DNA from: Anaeromyces robustus
Lineage: Eukaryota; Neocallimastigomycota; Neocallimastigomycetes; Neocallimastigales; Neocallimastigaceae
Direction of reading: 5' to 3'
DNA length: 10,583 nucleotides
NCBI GenBank assembly: GCA_002104895.1
Contig: MCFG01000760.1
Coordinates: 1 to 10,583, forward strand
Under the pieces are notes generated by a model. It was not told where the DNA came from, searched no databases, and saw only the letters and a list, made by a program, of their open reading frames with translations. The position numbers and the translations under genes are program-made. Below, piece by piece: positions 1 to 7,038 of this stretch; the stretch's first letter is position 1; each line of letters opens with the position of its first letter.

Positions 1-953
1 CAAACTTTGATCCGATATTGATGATTGATCTAGTTTCTCTGATTCTATTGAACTACTTTCATCTTCTTTTGTTCTTAATGGTGAACGTGGTAAACTACCA
101 TAACTATAGAATGATGATGATCTTTTAGATTCACTTTTATATAATGAGTAAAGGGAAAATCTTTTAGAACTATTTCTTCCAATTGATGAGTTTGAACCAA
201 GTATTGATTTTCTTTTTGATTCATTTTTTTGAATATTTACTGGTTTATTTTGAAAAACAGATAGTCTCATTTACATTTTCATTCTGAAATTCATATTCTA
301 ATGATATTGGATTACAGTAATAAGTTATTTCTCTTTTAGCTCTTTTTAATTCTTGAAAAGAAAGATTACTACTTATATAAGAACTCTCTTTTTTTTTTTT
401 TTTTAAAAAAAAATATATATATATTTTTATATTAATAATATAATTAATAATTATTCTAATAAAATATATAGTAATATATATTACTGTATTATATTCTGCA
501 TACCAGTTGAATCAGTAGTTTGACTATCATGCTTATTTGTATTCTCACATTTCTTTTCATCAACCTTAAAATATTTTTTTTGGTGTATTTTGGTTAGGAC
601 CAATAAAGGCTCTTATTCTCAACTGATATTTTCTATTTAAATGATAATAATTATGAAATAATAAATTGAAATGAATTTTTTTATTAAATATTATATAAAA
701 TATTTTCAATATAAAATATAATATAATAAAATAATAAACATATCGAATAAGTATATTAATAACAATTAAGTATAAATAAATTTTTAATTATACCATATTA
801 ATATTATTAATTTTATTTTATTTTATTTTATTTTTATTTTATTTACCCTGAGTATCTTATATCAATATTTTTAAAATTTCCAAGTTGAATATATAATTCA
901 TAATGACTTTTAACTTTTGAATTAGCTAGATTTTCACCAAGTGAATATTTCAT
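1..953 (-). CDS. Split host gene, 5' part, possibly FAM135/DUF676-lipase-like; open at left edge
   Basis: I read three exons on the minus strand: 953-847 (starts ATG, with an in-frame TAA four codons upstream), 632-504 and 387-1. The first intron splits a Gly codon (GG|A) and the second a Glu codon (G|AG), so phases agree. Exon 1 holds ELYIQLGNFKNID and then RYS; exon 2 continues GKYQLRIRAF. This hydrophobic pattern with Asn-Asp and Gly-Tyr-Gln resembles the N-terminal strand region of FAM135-family putative serine esterases (DUF3657/DUF676); I infer this from a short match, so the family is tentative. The lipase domain would lie beyond the left edge. The tail is Ser/Lys-rich. Reading through needs one base removed in exon 2 (T8 run, 574-581) and one in exon 3 (between 245 and 273, perhaps the A5 run 253-257). 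These may be assembly errors or real lesions. Confidence 0.6.
388..503 (-). other. Intron 2 of the minus-strand split gene
   Basis: The minus-strand donor is ACTG|GTATGC at 503 and the acceptor is the AG at 389-388, after an A run (116 nt). The flanking exons are coding-like and the interior is AT dinucleotide repeat and poly-A. Joining gives codon G|AG and continues ESSYISSNLSFQELK, which stays open. Confidence 0.6.
633..846 (-). other. Intron 1 of the minus-strand split gene
   Basis: On the minus strand the donor is GG|GTAAAT at 846 and the acceptor AAATAG ends at 633 (214 nt). The removed sequence is extremely AT-rich with a TTTTA-type simple repeat (about 806-843 on the plus strand). Splicing joins GG to A and keeps the frame into GKYQLRIRAF. 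Confidence 0.6.
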
Positions 954-975
954 GTCTTTATGTTATTTTGTTTTG

Positions 976-1007
<32 letters not shown>

Positions 1008-1314
1008 CTTTTTCTTTTATTATTATTATTATTTAAATTATTTTTATGGTTGTCAATTATTATAATTATATATAGTCTTCTTTCTAGTTATGTATTAATA
1101 CCATGCTTATATATTGATACTTATAAATAATAAATAGTATATATTTTCTATATTTTATGAAATCAAAATAATAATATAATATAAAAAATAATAAATAATA
1201 TATTATTAGTATATATTGACAAAAAAATTTTTTATATAATATAGTTAGAAAAATTGTATAAAATAAAAATATCTATTATATTAATACATAAAAGAAATTA
1301 CAATAATAAAATTA
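954..1314. other. AT-rich intergenic region between the split gene and the LTR element
   Basis: This is the upstream region of the minus-strand gene. It contains an uninterrupted run of 30 T (978-1007) followed by CT-rich sequence and a TTA repeat to about 1034. The rest is AT-rich sequence without a coding pattern that I can see. Around 1290-1314 there is weak similarity to the bases that precede copies B and C of the LTR, but in such AT-rich DNA I cannot tell it from chance. Confidence 0.5.
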
Positions 1315-1452
1315 TAGAAACTTTAAGAAAAAATTATATAATATTTCTTTATTTTTCTATGAGATTCATTTTATATCAAAATATCTTAGTTTCTAGCAAT
1401 TTTTATTATTTTTTATGAACTTTTATTTTTAAAACTATTTTTCCGCAAAAAG

Positions 1453-1460
1453 TATAAATA
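1453..1460 (+). promoter_or_regulatory. LTR TATA box
   Basis: TATAAATA sits in the context AAAAAGTATAAATAGG. It is present in copy A, in copy B (5983-5990) and in copy C (9103-9110), where the flank has changed but the box has not. It points transcription on the plus strand toward gag. Confidence 0.7.
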
Positions 1461-1493
1461 GGTGTAAAATCTTTAGTTAAAATATTTTTCTTT

Positions 1494-1504
1494 GTGCTTT
1501 TATT
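1494..1504 (+). promoter_or_regulatory. Predicted transcript 5' end / self-primer sequence
   Basis: GTGCTTTTATT begins 41 nt downstream of the first T of the TATA box, where a fungal transcript could start. It is exactly complementary to 1813-1823, at the end of this LTR. It is conserved in copies B (6024-6034) and C (9143-9153). The start site itself is inferred, not seen. Confidence 0.45.
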
Positions 1505-1683
1505 CTTTTATAACTTTATATATATTAGTAATAATTAATTCATAAGTAGTTTGAAATACTACAAAGATTAGTTATTATTAATTTTTAATAATTAATAAAA
1601 CTAAATTCTAATAAAACATATTTTAAATAAAAATAAAATAAAACTTAAAACTAAATCTTACTAATATATATATCTCGACACCG

Positions 1684-1709
1684 ACCTTTCAGGTTAACAA
1701 AGGAAAGGT
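1684..1709 (+). promoter_or_regulatory. Conserved LTR hairpin
   Basis: ACCTTTC (1684-1690) pairs with GAAAGGT (1703-1709) across a 12-nt loop, AGGTTAACAAAG; outside it ACAC and GTGT can extend the stem over a bulge. The same block is unchanged in copies B (6214-6239) and C (9333-9358), although C has diverged on both sides. It may act in RNA 3' processing, packaging or template switching; this is inference. Confidence 0.5.
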
Positions 1710-1793
1710 GTTCTGATATTGCAATAAGTATCTTTTATTTTAAATTTTATTTTGTTTGTGTTTACTTCAGATTTTGGTGTCAATTGTAATATT

Positions 1794-1807
1794 GGAACTA
1801 CCGTTCC
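1794..1807 (+). promoter_or_regulatory. LTR-terminal small hairpin
   Basis: GGAAC-TACC-GTTCC lies just before the LTR end. In copy C the loop is AACC but the stem is unchanged. It may be an integrase end-recognition or RNA element; function not shown. Confidence 0.35.
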
Positions 1808-1812
1808 GTTAC

Positions 1813-1823
1813 AATAAAAGCAC
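1813..1823 (+). other. Putative self-priming primer binding site
   Basis: AATAAAAGCAC is 10 nt directly after the LTR plus the last LTR base. It is the exact reverse complement of GTGCTTTTATT at 1494-1504. No TGG-type tRNA primer site follows the LTR. In Tf1/sushi elements the first 11 nt of the transcript anneal to such a site and are cut to prime reverse transcription. The match in length and position is striking but rests on sequence alone. Confidence 0.55.
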
Positions 1824-2749
1824 CCAACAAAAGAAACACCGCCTGGAACCTTAGTGTCGAAAATTTTGGAATCTGCTACCAATTTTTAGTTTCTACCTTT
1901 TATTGGATTCTACCGCCTTTTAGAACTACCTTTGGATACTACTTCTTTTAGTCTAATCTTAGAATACTACTTTTCCTAGTTTCTGGATACTACCTTTTCT
2001 AGTAATAATCTTTTAGTCTTAGCTTTGGATATTTCTACCTTAGTCTCTGATTCCTAGTTATCTACCTTGAATAATTCCTAGTTTTAGTCTGTCTTAGTCT
2101 TGTCTACTTCTTGTTTACCCTTTGTCTACTTTTCTTGAATAATTCTAGTATCCATCCTATCAAGTATCTTTCTCGAATAAAAATTTTTCTTGATAAAGTA
2201 AAAAAATAAAGCACCCAGATTCCACCCGTCCTTAGTTTAACCAAGTTCTTAGAACTACCGCCTAGTTTCTCTCCTTAGTCTTAGCTACTTTACTTTGAAT
2301 TGCCTTTGAACTACTTAGAAACCTTAGTTATTGGAAATTTTGTACCACCCTAGAATAGTTAAAAAATTTTCCTTGTGTAACATTTTGAAAAATTTTCCTT
2401 GTACTACCCAAAGATAAAAATAGTGTACCCCATAGCATTTGGAAAAGATTTTGTACTACCTTGCCAGTGATATTTTCGGAAAATTAATAAAATTAAATTA
2501 AAAAATTAAATAAATTAAATTAAGTGAATGAATATTAATAAATTAAATAAATTAATATAAAAAAATAAGTGAATGAATAAATTATAGAATAGATAAATTA
2601 AATTATTTTTCAAAAAATTTTTTCTAGTCAAAAAAAAAAAAAAAAAAAAAAAATATATTTATAAACTTAATAAAATTTTTAATAAGGAGAATCATTCTGA
2701 GGATCCTTATTTTTATACTGTCTTTTTTCTTTTATAATTAAATTTCGAG

Positions 2750-2838
2750 TTTCACATTGGCCCTCGCTGGTAGGCTCAGACGTAAGTCCTACATTCAGCT
2801 CGAGTAAGTTGATAAACTGAAAGAACAGCAGTGTGAAA
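2750..2838 (+). promoter_or_regulatory. Structured RNA element in leader: closed multi-stem fold
   Basis: TTTCACATTG (2750-2759) pairs with CAGTGTGAAA (2829-2838), 10 bp with one G-U. Inside, CTCGCTG and CAGCTCGAG pair with a 2-nt bulge, and directly within them GTAGG pairs with CCTAC. GC content is clearly above the flanks. A packaging signal or translation element would fit the position, but this is inference. Confidence 0.45.
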
Positions 2839-2968
2839 TAGAAAAAATTATTAAAAGAAAAACATCTTTGTAAAATTCTGTGTAATTAAATACTTATTAA
2901 ATTCTTAAGGTAAATTAATTATAAAATATACTAGGAGCGTTTAGAGCTCATATACAGAGTGTTTGGCG

Positions 2969-3019
2969 TAAGTAACTAGTTTCTAGTAGGTTAAGAAACT
3001 ATAGTCAATTAGTTACTTA
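2969..3019 (+). promoter_or_regulatory. Nested perfect stem-loop in leader
   Basis: TAAGTAACTA (2969-2978) is perfectly complementary to TAGTTACTTA (3010-3019). Directly inside, AGTTTCT (2978-2984) pairs with AGAAACT (2994-3000), leaving the loop AGTAGGTTA. The two stems share one A, so they would stack almost coaxially. GTAAGT inside the 5' arm is also a perfect splice-donor match. Confidence 0.5.
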
Positions 3020-3106
3020 GGTATTGATAAAAGTGGGTAGTGTGAAAAGCACGCTTTCTTGAGGGAAGGAATTGTTGTGTGATAAAAAGCACTGCAATAT
3101 CGGACG

Positions 3107-3185
3107 TTCAAGTTCAATACCTTCGTAAGCTCTGGCAAATAAGGAACTTCAGTCACCGAAGGCTGGAGGTTGGTCGTGAAGGTGA
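3107..3185 (+). promoter_or_regulatory. Further inverted repeats in leader
   Basis: CTTCAG can pair with CTGGAG (one G-U) across TCACCGAAGG. ACCTTC upstream can pair with GAAGGT downstream around it. The stems are short and only suggest that this GC-richer part of the leader folds. Confidence 0.3.
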
Positions 3186-3359
3186 AGCGACTTTAATTAT
3201 ATAGTTTTAATATTTTATTTCGAGGTCTAGTATATACCTCTAGTTAGTAGCTTTTGCCGGTTTATTTTTAAGTTGTAAGGCATAAAAAGCGAAATTAAAA
3301 TTTAAATTTACCTTAATAAACAATTTGAATTCTTAGTTAAAACCAAAAATAAAACAACA

Positions 3360-5297
3360 ATGATAAACGAAGATAATTTTTTCAATTTAAATGTTACGTA
3401 CAAAGATGGATTCGCTGGAGACCGTCGTTTCTTTAAAGGCTTTCTTGCAAAAATGAACCTTGTCTTTATGTTGCAACCAGAAAAATTTTCTGAAGATCCA
3501 GTTAAGGTTGCATACATCATTTCCAGACTTTACGGTTCTGCAATGAATTGGGCCGCAACTTTAATTGAAAATGTGGACCCATGTTTAGATGACTATGAAG
3601 CGTTTATATCCAAGTTTAAAGCTACCTTTGGAAATTATGATTCAACCTTCATAGCAAACCAAAAGCTCAGAACCATTAAACAGAAACGTCTTGGAGATGT
3701 AAGAAGCTATATCCTGGAGTTCAATAAATACGCAGATGACTCTTCTTGGAATGAAGCTGCTAAAATGGATGCTTTTCTCGCAGGATTAAACGACAATATT
3801 GCAACTAGAATCTTAGAAATGTTTCCTGGACCACAATCCTTATTCTCTCTTCAAACCATAGCTTCTCGTATAGATTTAAGACTTTCTACTCATAACCAAT
3901 ATTTTAAATCAAATAATTCAAGTAATCATTCTTTTGGTCGTCATACTAACTCTTTTCAATTTGCTTCGAATAAATCCAATGAAACAATAACTCGTGATGA
4001 AAAAGAAAGAAGAAGAAAAGAACATCTTTGTTTCTACTGTGGATCAAAAAACCATCAAGTTAATAATTGCCCTTTAAAGAATAAAGTGAATGAAGATGAT
4101 AATAAACCCTCTTCCAGCAATGCTTTTATCTCTAATCCAGAACCTAAACCAAAACAAAGACCCAGACTTTCTGATGATCCATCTTTGAATGCTCCAGTTG
4201 CCGAATTCAATCTACAAAGTTTAAACTCTTCTTGCAATGCTAAACTACTCATCGATTCAGGTTCTCAATTAAATCTTATGGATATACACTTTGCTAAAGA
4301 AAACAATATTCCTTTTGATTCTGATTCTACTTTTCCTGCCGTTTCTGGAGTAGCCGGAAATCAAACAATTTTTGGTAAAACGTTTCCCATCTCGTTGAAA
4401 TATAAAAATCACCTTTGTAAAACAGAATTCTATATTGTGGATCTACCTTCGTATTGTGGTATTCTTGGAATAGATTGGCTCGTAACTCACAATCCCACTA
4501 TCAATTTTACAACTAAAGAAATAACTTTCAATTCAAATTACTGTCTTTCAAATTGTTTAATACTCCCAAATTCATTCGTGACGAATTCTCAAAATACAAA
4601 ATCTGATAAATCTTGTAAACCTCATTCTAAAAATAATAATAATCTTGATAATCACTCTGGCAATAAACCTTCTTGTAATACTTCTTGTTTCCACTCAGAA
4701 CGTACAAAATCAATTAATTCACAACCTTTGAAAAATAATAATAAACCAACTTATGTTTCTAACTCTTGTGTACTTCCTAGAAAAAATTCTTGTAATAATC
4801 CTGTTAATCTTAGTACAAATTCTTGTAATCCTGTTAACTCTAGTAATTCTCCTTGTAACTCTGTTAATCTTAGTAACGATTCTTTTAATAATAATTCTTG
4901 TAATAATCTGAAATCTGGTAATCAATCTGTTTCCTCTGGCAATCCTAATTCTTGCCTAAAATCTAATTCTTCAAATCAACATATTCAAAATAATAATTTT
5001 TCAAAACCCATTAATCCAATCTTTTCGAAGGAGAGTGTGAACGATAATAATAAATTAAAGTCAAATTTTCGTTCAAAAATATATAAATATTCTACATGTC
5101 AAAATTTTTCCTTAGCAAATTCAAAAGAAATTATTAACAACTCTTCATTCTTTGCAATCAGCAATTCAAAATCAATTAAATACAAAAGAAAGCAAAACAA
5201 CAAATTTAAAGAATTTAAACTTGATGCATATCTCCCTTATGAAGATAAACCACCTGAAAACTTACTCTGTTACTTTGTTAAAAATAAACCAAAATGA
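3360..5297 (+). CDS. gag-pro: Gag-protease polyprotein of a Ty3/Gypsy-like element (645 aa)
   Basis: Residues about 20-185 have the retrotransposon Gag pattern (FFKGFLAKMNLVF, ISRLYGSAMNWA, FISKFKATFG, FLAGLN, IASRIDLRLS). A CX2CX4HX4C zinc knuckle follows (C224, C227, H232, C237), preceded by a basic stretch, as expected for nucleocapsid. A retropepsin follows: LLIDSGSQLNLMD with catalytic D299-S300-G301, a flap-like SGVAGNQ, and the closing GILGIDWL (368-374). After residue 400 the chain becomes Asn/Ser-rich; residues about 476-525 repeat SCN-PVNLS-like units. It ends in a basic tail (YKRKQNNKFKEF). The ORF is uninterrupted and all catalytic and zinc residues are present, so it may be functional. 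The start is the first in-frame ATG, with A at -3. There is no frameshift or readthrough into a pol, because none is present downstream. Confidence 0.9.
   Translation: MINEDNFFNLNVTYKDGFAGDRRFFKGFLAKMNLVFMLQPEKFSEDPVKVAYIISRLYGSAMNWAATLIENVDPCLDDYEAFISKFKATFGNYDSTFIANQKLRTIKQKRLGDVRSYILEFNKYADDSSWNEAAKMDAFLAGLNDNIATRILEMFPGPQSLFSLQTIASRIDLRLSTHNQYFKSNNSSNHSFGRHTNSFQFASNKSNETITRDEKERRRKEHLCFYCGSKNHQVNNCPLKNKVNEDDNKPSSSNAFISNPEPKPKQRPRLSDDPSLNAPVAEFNLQSLNSSCNAKLLIDSGSQLNLMDIHFAKENNIPFDSDSTFPAVSGVAGNQTIFGKTFPISLKYKNHLCKTEFYIVDLPSYCGILGIDWLVTHNPTINFTTKEITFNSNYCLSNCLILPNSFVTNSQNTKSDKSCKPHSKNNNNLDNHSGNKPSCNTSCFHSERTKSINSQPLKNNNKPTYVSNSCVLPRKNSCNNPVNLSTNSCNPVNSSNSPCNSVNLSNDSFNNNSCNNLKSGNQSVSSGNPNSCLKSNSSNQHIQNNNFSKPINPIFSKESVNDNNKLKSNFRSKIYKYSTCQNFSLANSKEIINNSSFFAISNSKSIKYKRKQNNKFKEFKLDAYLPYEDKPPENLLCYFVKNKPK
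4784..4925 (+). repeat. In-frame degenerate minisatellite in the gag-pro tail
   Basis: Units built of AATTCTTGTAAT and CTGTTAATCTTAGT recur four to five times with variable length and stay in frame. They encode NSCN and PVNLS/SVNLS repeats. The regular Cys spacing is unusual for a plain poly-Asn tract. Confidence 0.6.
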
Positions 5298-5592
5298 AAA
5301 AGAAAAACTTAAATAATGAATCTCAACTATTAAATTTATTTTATCAATATTTTATTCTTTATCAATATCAAACTTATTGTTATTATTATTAGTTTAAAAT
5401 CTTAGCTTAGTTTAGTTTAGTCATAATATTATCAATATCATGTAAACTTTATTAATATTCATGTATTTTAATTAATATTCATGTATTTTTATTAATATCA
5501 AATTATATTATTTTTACACCTATATAGTATAGTTTTAGTATAGTTTAAAAATTTAGTTAAAACTTTTCTTAGTATAGTTTAGCCTAGTCTTA
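5298..5592 (+). other. 3' non-coding part of the element with short tandem repeats
   Basis: No coding pattern. A 20-bp unit, ATTAATATTCATGTATTTTA, is repeated at 5451-5499 (about 2.5 copies), with a diverged copy just before it (5431-5450). TAGTATAGTTT recurs between about 5525 and 5580, and TTTAGTTTAG at about 5405-5420. Confidence 0.5.
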
Positions 5593-5735
5593 AGATTCGT
5601 CTGGTATCCGAATCCTGAAGGAGGACCATGTAACGAATCTCTCAATTAGTAAAATAGTAACCATGGTCTAGTGGTTAGTAACTATGACCATCTGGGCGAA
5701 CACTCTGGGTTCGACTCACACCTTGTTCCAAATTT
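5593..5735 (+). ncRNA. tRNA-like / SINE-like island with Pol III A and B boxes
   Basis: TGGTCTAGTGGTTAG (5664-5678) is a near-perfect tRNA A box and GGTTCGACTC (5708-5717) a near-perfect B box. Their start-to-start spacing of 44 nt is that of a real tRNA gene. The cloverleaf does not close: the acceptor arm, anticodon stem and T stem fail, so it is a tRNA pseudogene or the head of a tRNA-derived SINE. A T-rich stretch follows from about 5734. Competing inverted repeats surround it: AGATTCG/CGAATCT (5593-5599, 5634-5640), GACCATG/CATGGTC (5624-5630, 5662-5668) and ATGGTC/GACCAT (5663-5668, 5686-5691). It lies inside the LTR element, between gag-pro and the 3' LTR. Confidence 0.5.
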
Positions 5736-5757
5736 TATAAAAATTTTATTTTAAATT

Positions 5758-5844
5758 TATTTATTATAAATTTCTGTATTTTATTCTGTATTTGTTTCTG
5801 TATTTTATTTCTGTATTTCTTTATAGAATTACATGGAATAAAAT
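5758..5844 (+). repeat. CTGTATTT tract preceding LTR copy B
   Basis: Four CTGTATTT repeats (5774, 5786, 5799, 5811) spaced 12-13 nt, then a stretch ending ACATGGAATAAAAT just before the LTR. It is identical before copy C (8878-8964) and recognisable before D, but absent before copy A. This suggests it is the 3' end of the internal domain, or else the first part of an LTR that copy A has lost. GGAATAAAA is the only polypurine-like stretch next to the LTR. Confidence 0.55.
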
Positions 5845-6343
5845 TAGAAACTTTAAGAAAAAATTATATAATATTTCTTTATTTTTCTATGAGATTCATT
5901 TTATATCAAAATATCTTAGTTTCTAGTAATTTTTATTATTTTTTATGAACTTTTATTTTTAAAACTATTTTTCCGCAAAAAGTATAAATAGGTGTAAAAT
6001 CTTTAGTTAAAATATTTTTCTTTGTGCTTTTATTCTTTTATAACTTTATATATATTAGTAATAATTAATTCATAAGTAGTTTGAAATACTACAAAGATTA
6101 GTTATTATTAATTTTTAATAATTAATAAAACTAAATTCTAATAAAACATATTTTAAATAAAAATAAAATAAAACTTAAAACTAAATCTTACTAATATATA
6201 TATCTCGACACCGACCTTTCAGGTTAACAAAGGAAAGGTGTTCTGATATTGCAATAAGTATCTTTTATTTTAAATTTTATTTTGTTTGTGTTTACTTCAG
6301 ATTTTGGTGTCAATTGTAATATTGGAACTACCGTTCCGTTACA
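5845..6343 (+). repeat. 3' LTR (copy B)
   Basis: Same sequence as copy A except at 5927. TATA box 5983-5990, self-primer sequence 6024-6034, conserved hairpin 6214-6239. It ends GTTACA and the next bases are GTATAC. Confidence 0.8.
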
Positions 6344-7007
6344 GTATACTAAACAATTAAATAATTAAATAGTTAACTAGTTAGATAATTAGAATAGTTA
6401 TAAATCTAAATCTTAGATTATGATTCTTATCATTAAATTTATTAATAGTTTATATAGTTTTATATTAGTTTTATATAGTTAGATTTTTATCAATATTATT
6501 TTATTCATATATTTTATTTAAAATTATACATGTATAAATATATTATCAATAGATTATAATAATTAAATGTATTAATAATTATTAGATTTAGAAAAAGTAT
6601 AAATAAGGATTGAAATTACAATTCCTTTTAATCTTGGTAAGATTATTAAATAACTTAGAATTAATGACTTAATAATCTAATTATTATTTAAACTTTTCTT
6701 AATTAATTATTAATAAAAAATATTATTATAAAACTTAATTATTTTAAAAAGTGTTCTTTTAATTAATTAATTAATTTATTGTGTATTAATAAATAAATTT
6801 GCCTATCAATTATATATTTGTTTAATTAGTTATTTTGTTATTAATTAAACATCTTGACCTGACCATTATTAAACCAAAACTACCCTCATTTAACATCTAA
6901 ATGTTTACATGTGACTTATAATTTTTACATTAAATTAATAGTCTTTTAACTAATTAATTATTATTAAAAATTTATTACTAAGTTTATATACAAAATATTA
7001 ATAATAA

Positions 7008-7038
<31 letters not shown>

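Larger units (their letters stand above)
1315..1813 (+). repeat. 5' LTR (copy A)
   Basis: Matches copy B at all but one base. It holds a TATA box (1453-1460), the predicted transcript start (about 1494), AATAAA-type signals from about 1594 onward and, near its end, two short hairpins. It ends GTTCCGTTACA, so the right edge has the usual CA. The left edge (TAGAAAC) lacks the usual TG. Confidence 0.8.
1824..3359 (+). other. Long non-coding leader of the LTR element
   Basis: I see no coding region here. From 1870 to 2460 it is pyrimidine-rich, with about ten CTACC motifs and many CTTAGT/TAGTCT motifs; TTGTACYACC recurs at 2340, 2399 and 2451. From 2480 to 2653 it is AT-rich, with a repeated AAGTGAATGAATA unit (ends at about 2534 and 2579) and a 24-A run (2630-2653). 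From about 2690 to 3260 the GC content rises and inverted repeats become frequent. The last 100 nt before the gag ATG are A-rich and lightly structured. A near copy of the primer site, AATAAAGCACCCA, occurs at 2205-2217. Confidence 0.6.
1315..6343 (+). mobile_element. Non-autonomous Ty3/Gypsy-like LTR retrotransposon encoding Gag-protease only
   Basis: A 499-bp direct repeat at 1315-1813 recurs at 5845-6343 at a constant offset of 4530. I found one substitution between them (C at 1397, T at 5927), so the pair looks like the two LTRs of one recent insertion. Between them lie a self-priming-type primer site, a leader of about 1.5 kb, one intact Gag-protease ORF and a 3' non-coding part carrying a tRNA-like island. 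There is no room or coding signal for reverse transcriptase, RNase H or integrase after the ORF. Mobilisation would need enzymes supplied by another element, comparable in layout to TR-GAG elements known from plants. I found no target-site duplication: AATTATA-like bases lie on the left and GTATAC on the right. Confidence 0.75.

Noticed and set aside
1694-1882. Short minus-strand reading frame across the LTR end
   Set aside because: It crosses the LTR boundary and the primer site and has no family likeness; the part inside the LTR is repeated non-coding sequence.
2750-2838. Hammerhead ribozyme in the leader, as in retrozymes
   Set aside because: No CUGANGA...GAAA core with a cleavage triplet could be placed in this fold.
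4719-4925. Minus-strand frame rich in ITRI/NRI repeats
   Set aside because: It is the antisense shadow of the repeat part of gag-pro. The frames at 3308-3520 and 4055-4252 on the minus strand are likewise shadows.
5758-5820. CRISPR-like regular repeats (CTGTATTT every 12-13 nt)
   Set aside because: The units and spacers are far too short, the context is eukaryotic, and the same tract recurs before LTR copy C as one block.
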